Source of the DNA: Microbotryum silenes-acaulis
Taxonomy: Eukaryota; Basidiomycota; Microbotryomycetes; Microbotryales; Microbotryaceae
Assembly: GCA_003665825.1 (NCBI GenBank)
Contig: QPFY01000062.1
Coordinates: forward strand, 1 to 25,526
Direction of reading: 5' to 3'
DNA: 25,526 nt
Part shown: positions 20,130-25,526 of the stretch, one piece after another
Numbering within the stretch: position 1 is the stretch's first letter
Layout of the letters: each line of letters begins with the position of its first letter
Position numbers and translations under genes: made by a program
The notes under the pieces: generated by a model
Database searches by the model: none
What the model was told of the DNA's origin: nothing
The model's input: only the letters and a program-made list of their open reading frames with translations

Positions 20130-21239
20130 GGCTTGATTTGTCCTATTCTGCGTTGTTTTTTCAGTATACTCAATTTTACTAGTCGTTGTGGCCTCGTCTG
20201 AGGCATGTCCGAGTCGACTTCAGCGCGCGCGCCAACGCTCCTGTCCCTCTCCCCACTCACTCGCCCGACCCGACTCGACTCAGCTCTGAAACCACTACAC
20301 CACAACGCTCTCCCCACATCACCCAATCGGCAAGATGCAGCTCGGCCACTCTCGACGGACGCTCGCAGTGTCCCTTCGTGCGGGCTGACGCAGGCACGGT
20401 GCGACGTCGCACGACAAGACTATCAACAACTCCAACCTCGTCATCTGTGGCACGATACGCTCAACAGGTTGATCTGAAAGGGCGTGGTTACTTTCAGCTG
20501 CGTCGTAGCTTACGTCGATGCATCGCTCGAGCGTTCTCGGTCGGACATGTGCTCGGTCACCCAATCGCCTCGATCACCCTGTTCGCACTCTCGCTACTCG
20601 ACCGATGGGTGTGGTGAGCCCTTCATTCAGATAGTCCTCAGCTCTCGTCTCATTCGCTCACCTCATGTTTGTCTTTGCTGCTCACCACTCTAGTTCAGAT
20701 CGCGCGTTTGCCGACTCGCTGGCATCCGAGCTTCGCACTGAACCGCTCTGTGACTTGTACAAACATACTCTGCGATCGCAATGCACAACCCACATCAGCT
20801 CCATCGAGGAGACGCTCACCCTTCCCCGGGTCTCGAATCGATGCATATGTCACTCGACCCACATCGCCGCACCCCGAACACCACTATCGACCGGTGACGA
20901 TCTCCTCCGCCACCCCCACATCGTTCACTCTCGTCGACAAGATTGACCAATCGCACGAGTGCAATCACTCGCTGTCACATGTCTTTCTTCGAATCGAAGA
21001 GTCTCATCGACGCGGCAAGCTCAGGGTTTGTCGGAACATGTGATGCACGACCCGACTGATTTCGTCGATGTCGAGATCCGAGACCTGCATCGGCTCGAGC
21101 ACTTTCACTCCGTCTCAACCGCCCGCGACTTACTCAACCTCCCGCGCTTGTCAGCCAGCTCATCGAGTCATTCGTCCCAAGTCACTACGTCTCAACTCGT
21201 CGCTTCAAACATACCACATTCCAGCTCGCCTTCCTCGCC

Positions 21240-23565
21240 ATCCAACTTGATTGGACTTGCACGCTGGCTTTCAAGCTCGTCGATCGCATCATCCAATTGA
21301 CTTTCGGGCAAAACTGTCGAGATTCGCCACGGAACACCTCGTCGCTTCACATTTTACTCGACCTCCATCCTACGTTGCGCAGGTTGAAGCGTCAAGACGC
21401 GACTCGAACTTCTTCGGATCGCTCGAATTGGGCCTCGAACTGTGACAATTTTTCGCACTCTCAATCGACCTCGGCGCTTCGCTCGACCAGCTTGTTACGT
21501 GCGATCAGCATCCCACCTCTCCGATTTGCACGTTCGTACACGCTTCTGAAAGTCTGGTCATGCGGTCATGGACTGCGATTGGCGTCGCATGGCGCTCCAC
21601 CTCCTCTCGCTTCGCTTCTTGCACTCACCTCCCAGGGTTTCGACGAAATTGCTCGGCAGTTACTAAGCGAGCAAACGTCCGAACGGTCAGTGAGTGTCTT
21701 CAACCTGAAGGCATAATCTTCCTCCACACCTCGCGTTGCAAGTATGTGCAGTCTTGCTCATGTTTGACTTTTGATTTGCTCCACCGGGTCTCAGATTTCT
21801 GCCTGCGCTCAAGTCGACTCTTTGGACTCCCATTTGCTCCCAACCGTTTCCAGTGCGTCTCCCGGAAGAAAGATCGTCCACCATTTCCAATTGGGATCGA
21901 CAATCTCCTGGCGAAGCTTGCTTTGCTCGACCTCGACCTCCTCTCGATCGCCCTGACCTCAAAACTCAACTCGGTGCGACCGTTCGTTGAGGAGCGTGTA
22001 AGCTCTCATCTTTGCCGCTGCTGCCTCGCCCACTTGTCATTCGCCGATCCTCGTACCACTCGACTCGACTCGACTTTCTTTCACTGCATGAAGACACGAC
22101 GACGCAACGCTTTGCCGTCATGCCGAGACGTCACTTGCTCGGTACTTGCGGCTCGACCTTACCCGACCCGGCCCTTGATGTGTGACCCGGAATCGGCTAA
22201 GGCAAGGGGAACACACCCTCACCATCCCCAATTGGAACGACTCGATAACGAGCTCGAAGGTAGCTACAGTTGCGTCCGGGCTATGTCAATTGCTCACTTG
22301 AGCCCTCGGGACCGGAACTGCTCGACCTCGGACGACTCGCTCAGACCGCCCACAGTGAGCTGTTTTGATCTGGGCTCTGGCTTGCGATTTGCACTCCTTG
22401 CTGATGAGACGAAGATATGCCGTGTCACCGCGTACTGCAGATCGTTGGTCACGGAAGACCTGGAATGGGAGCGCTCACTCGAATGGACCTTCGCACGAAT
22501 TCGCTCACACGCTCGCACGTCCCACAGCCGAGTTCGTGAATTACCATTCCTCGGTTTCTCTTGCGACAAGGTCCCAGCACGCAGACTAGTTGCGGCCTTC
22601 TCGCCACGGAGGTCCGCCGGAGATCCTAGCTCGCCCAGCAGCTTTCGAGCCGCTGCGAGCGGTTTGCTCGATCGCCCGCCCTCGTCATCCAGCTTGTCAA
22701 GGCAACACAGACCGTCTGCGTTTCATCTCATGGCACCTCAACAACCCACCTTCCCGCTCGTCTCCTTGCCGTTCAAGTTGACCGGACTTGCACGCTGGGT
22801 TCCTACCTCGTCGATCGCACCGACCAATCGACTTGCTGGCAAAGCTGTCAAGATTCCCCACGGAACGCCTCCTCATCCGTTCAAATCTTACTCTAACACC
22901 GTCCTACGTTGGGCACGTTGATCCGCACAGCCAGGACTCGGGCTTCTTCGGGCCACTCGGCGCTCGAATTCGGTGACGATCCTTCGCACTCCCAATCAAC
23001 CTCGGCGATTCGCTCGACCGGCTGGATATGTACAATCACCATCCCACCTCTGCGATATGCACGTTCGTACAGACTCTGGTTATTCGGTCGTGGATAGTGC
23101 TTAGCGACGCACGGTGTTCCATCCCCTCTCGCTTGGTAGCGACGAACTCGTTTGGCGGTCACTAAGCGCTCAAACGTCCCGCAAGGTCAGTGCATGCCTT
23201 CAAATTGAAATGCTTTCCTTCCTCCACACCTCGTATTGCAAGTGTGTGCACTATCGCTCATGTTTGACGGTTGAATTGCTCCACCGGGCCTTAGTTTCCC
23301 AACTGCGCTCAACTCGACTCTTTGGACTCCGAACTGCTCGCAACCGTTTTCAGTCCGTCTCCCGGAAGAATGGTCGTCGACTCTTTCCAATTGAGGTTTC
23401 AGACGCTTTTGGCGGGACTTGCTCTGCTCGACTTTGAACTCCTCTCGATCGGTCCCGAACTAAAAACTCAACTCGGTGCGACCGATCGTTCGTCGATGAG
23501 CATGCAGGCTCTCATTTTTGCCGCTGCTGTCTCCGCCACCCAAGACTCGATATTTGCCGATGTCC
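21240..23565 (+). repeat. Imperfect tandem duplication inside R2, about 1.5 kb apart
   Basis: The segment 21240-22015 recurs at about 22770-23565, an offset of about 1.51-1.55 kb. Shared landmarks are GGACTTGCACGCTGG, the AGATTC(G/C)CCACGGAAC motif, CGACTCTTTGGACTCC, CGTCTCCCGGAAGAA and AACTCAACTCGGTGCGACCG. The 5' half of the unit is also R3. Confidence 0.8.
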
Positions 23566-25526
23566 TGTGCGAGGAGGCTTTTCCAACTATCCAAACTCTT
23601 GTGGGTGACCTAGCGCCCGGCCGGCTCGCCTCGAGATTGAGAACGAAGGACCACCTTGACTCTTTGCCCCACCGCTCAAGCGACGTTTGCTCCTTTCACT
23701 TCTTTCCCTACATTTCTGAGGTACGATCGCATGTGTTCCTCGATGCAATACCATTCGATCTTTGAGCTCATGTGCGTGTCTGAGAACCTTTGGATCTTCT
23801 TGACCCATTTTTGCCGGGTTTTCCTGCGGCCTCCGACATGGTTCTCGCGCAAACGACTTCAATGGAATGTTCTTGAATCAAATCTAACTTGAGCGCTGGA
23901 CTACCAACTGCTGAACGCAATCAAAACTATATCGGAGTACGTCACAGTGACTCACTGGATTGATCGTATTCGTTGCTCATGTGCCATGCGTACTCGTCGG
24001 CTGCTGCCGACCGAGCTGACATGCCGCGGTCCGTTTAGAGTGACCTTCAACCTTGCGATCGCATCCCTAGCCTTTTACTACAGCCTTTTCACGACTCTAG
24101 CAAGTAAATAAGTGTGAAGAACAGCTGCTTGCAGTGGTACGTCGTGAATCAACACCGGAGGGTTTCTCGGCTTTCACGCAATGTCGAACCTCTGCGGCCG
24201 GCATCCCTCACCGACGAGCATGACTGAAAGTATGCTTTGACACTGAAAAGAAGCCCGTGGATTCTTCCGTCAAGGCTAAGAAATTCAACTATAAAGGTCC
24301 GCTTTCGATCGTCGAAGGATCACTGTCCGATCGACCAGCGAAAAGTAAAGGAGCCGAGTTTGCGCGATCGAGAGTATCTCCGAGTCTTGCGCGACTTTTC
24401 AACTCGATCAGAAGTCGAAATTGACTTCAACACGGTGGTCATCATGTTGTAATAGGTCTGTCAACCGGAGTCAGACAGCTTGAAGCATGCTCCAATTCGA
24501 GTTGTATTGCTTGCAGCAGTGACCCGATTGAAAGGACCCGCTCGACCGAGATCGGGTGTGCTGCGGCATCACTTTTGCTTTTTGATCTCGGAGAACGGTG
24601 CCGAGGAAAATACTGCATCAACCTCCCAATTTAGCACGGCACGCCGATCGACCCGCCGCTTTTTCGCATATTCGAGTGTTCTCTGAGAGTGGGAAGCATT
24701 TGTCTGCAGGAGGGGCCAGTGAGAATGAGTCGATGCGTCACCCCGTGTCCTCGGCTGGGTAACGATCGAGTTTTTTCCGCCGACAGTGCTAACTGGACGA
24801 TCTTCTCGGCGCCATCACCCCTGTATTATTTCAAACGCATGCCTTTTCACCGAAAAAGAGTCGTCAGATCGACCTCACAGCGAACTACAATCATCGTCGA
24901 AGGCGTCCGAACAAAAACTTGTCCGCAAACGAAGTGCCGACCGCGTCATCTTTTCACCGACGATCTCTTGGAGGAACGCTACGCTCAAGCTGTGTTCACG
25001 CCGCTAGACATCACCTGAGAACTCAACCCACCTCTTAATGCATTTCACAGCATTGCGGTCTGCGAGCGCCCGACTGAGATGTGCTTCAAAAACACGCTCC
25101 TGACTCTAAGTCTCGTCTACCATCGGGCGATGATCTCGCTCGTAATCGGACCAAAGAGCTGCTCCCGGATCAGAGGTGTTTTTCCTTAAATATTCCCACA
25201 CGGCTCGTATCTATTTTGGGAACAGCTTTTGAGTAAAGAAATGACAAGCGTACAGGCGTGCTCAGTGACCCGGACGATCGACCTCCTCCGACTCTCGCCA
25301 CGGACGCCGGCGGCCGACTCGTTCAACGACCCACGCGGTGACCTCGGAGGTACTCGCTCTCTCTAGCCTTGAAGTGCCCTCGGATCCTTGCTCGATCTTC
25401 GAGTCTTAAAGTGCAACAGGTCGACTGGACTCGAGCAAATCGGAGACCGAACTTTCGGCCAAGCGCGCCGAGCTTCGGGATAGTTCGGGATCTTTTGCGC
25501 GGTTAGCGACTTCGGACTCGCGCGCC
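23566..25526. other. Right-hand flank, no gene recognised
   Basis: No homology to the rest of the window was found by eye, and there is no identifiable domain. Open frames of 60-110 codons (for example 24689-25018) have no paralogue here. A 41-codon ATG frame at 25241-25366 is too short to judge. Composition is less pyrimidine-skewed than in R2, so the R family probably ends near 23565. Single-copy sequence may begin here. Confidence 0.4.

Larger units (their letters stand above)
20005..23565 (+). repeat. Dispersed non-coding repeat R, copy R2, internally duplicated
   Basis: The first 1.05 kb (20010-21055) is alignable with R1 block a. Next comes a copy of R1 block d (21062-21185), then a unit of about 0.8 kb (21240-22015) present again at about 22770-23565. 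Between them, 22310-22570 matches R1 block c. The copies differ by many substitutions and small indels. A 453-codon plus-strand frame (21560-22921) is the longest in the window, but it runs across unrelated sub-blocks and has no domain. I recognise no LTR, terminal inverted repeat, reverse transcriptase or transposase. Confidence 0.75.

Noticed and set aside
21560..22921. 453-codon plus-strand open frame, the longest in the window
   Set aside because: It crosses several R-family sub-blocks that are arranged differently elsewhere, has no domain, and a hand codon-position count of a neighbouring R block shows no third-position excess.

Overview
The window looks like nuclear DNA of a basidiomycete fungus, possibly a high-GC Pucciniomycotina yeast or smut-like lineage (this placement is inference). 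Genes are split by short 63-91 nt introns with GT...AG ends and CTAAC/CTGAC-type branch sites. The recognisable proteins are FunK1-type fungal protein kinases (Pkinase_fungal family) and a Helitron RepHel protein. I see no bacterial operon structure, rRNA, tRNA or CRISPR array. Most of the window is accessory, repeat-rich sequence, and only the kinases look like preserved host genes.

Layout from left to right. (1) 1-987, minus strand: the 5' part of a FunK1 kinase that runs off the left edge. (2) 988-1841: non-coding, with a 3 x 24 bp tandem repeat and a 20 bp palindrome. (3) 1842-4295: non-coding repeat R1. (4) 4317-7822: a decayed, 5'-truncated Helitron RepHel gene whose 3' terminus (hairpin plus CTGG) is preserved at 7932-7958. 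(5) 7970-11312: a 3.3 kb block with FunK1 copy 1, which carries two frameshifts. (6) 11059-12311, minus strand: weak gene relics, including an LRR/F-box-like one. (7) 12312-14541: nothing I can name. (8) 14542-17884: the same 3.3 kb block again, with FunK1 copy 2 intact. (9) 17893-18330: repeat fragment R3. (10) 18339-19300: a 19-C run, an array of 14 bp palindromes and a small Lys/Ser-rich reading frame. (11) 19301-19931: a minisatellite with two unit sizes (63 and 83/84 bp). (12) 20005-23565: repeat R2, related to R1 and R3 and internally duplicated. (13) 23566-25526: no recognisable gene.

The best-supported biology is a family of three FunK1 kinases with conserved introns. Two members are in direct-repeat blocks 6.57 kb apart. 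The inner 2.6 kb of these blocks appears identical apart from homopolymer-length indels, while both ends are clearly diverged, which points to recent gene conversion. Visible block edges abut mobile or repeat sequence: the Helitron 3' end lies just left of copy 1 and an R fragment just right of copy 2. The R family (R1, R2, R3) is not a known element to me. A hand codon-position count argues against coding, and in one copy it opens with a perfect hairpin and a TATATA box. It is the best candidate here for an undescribed element.
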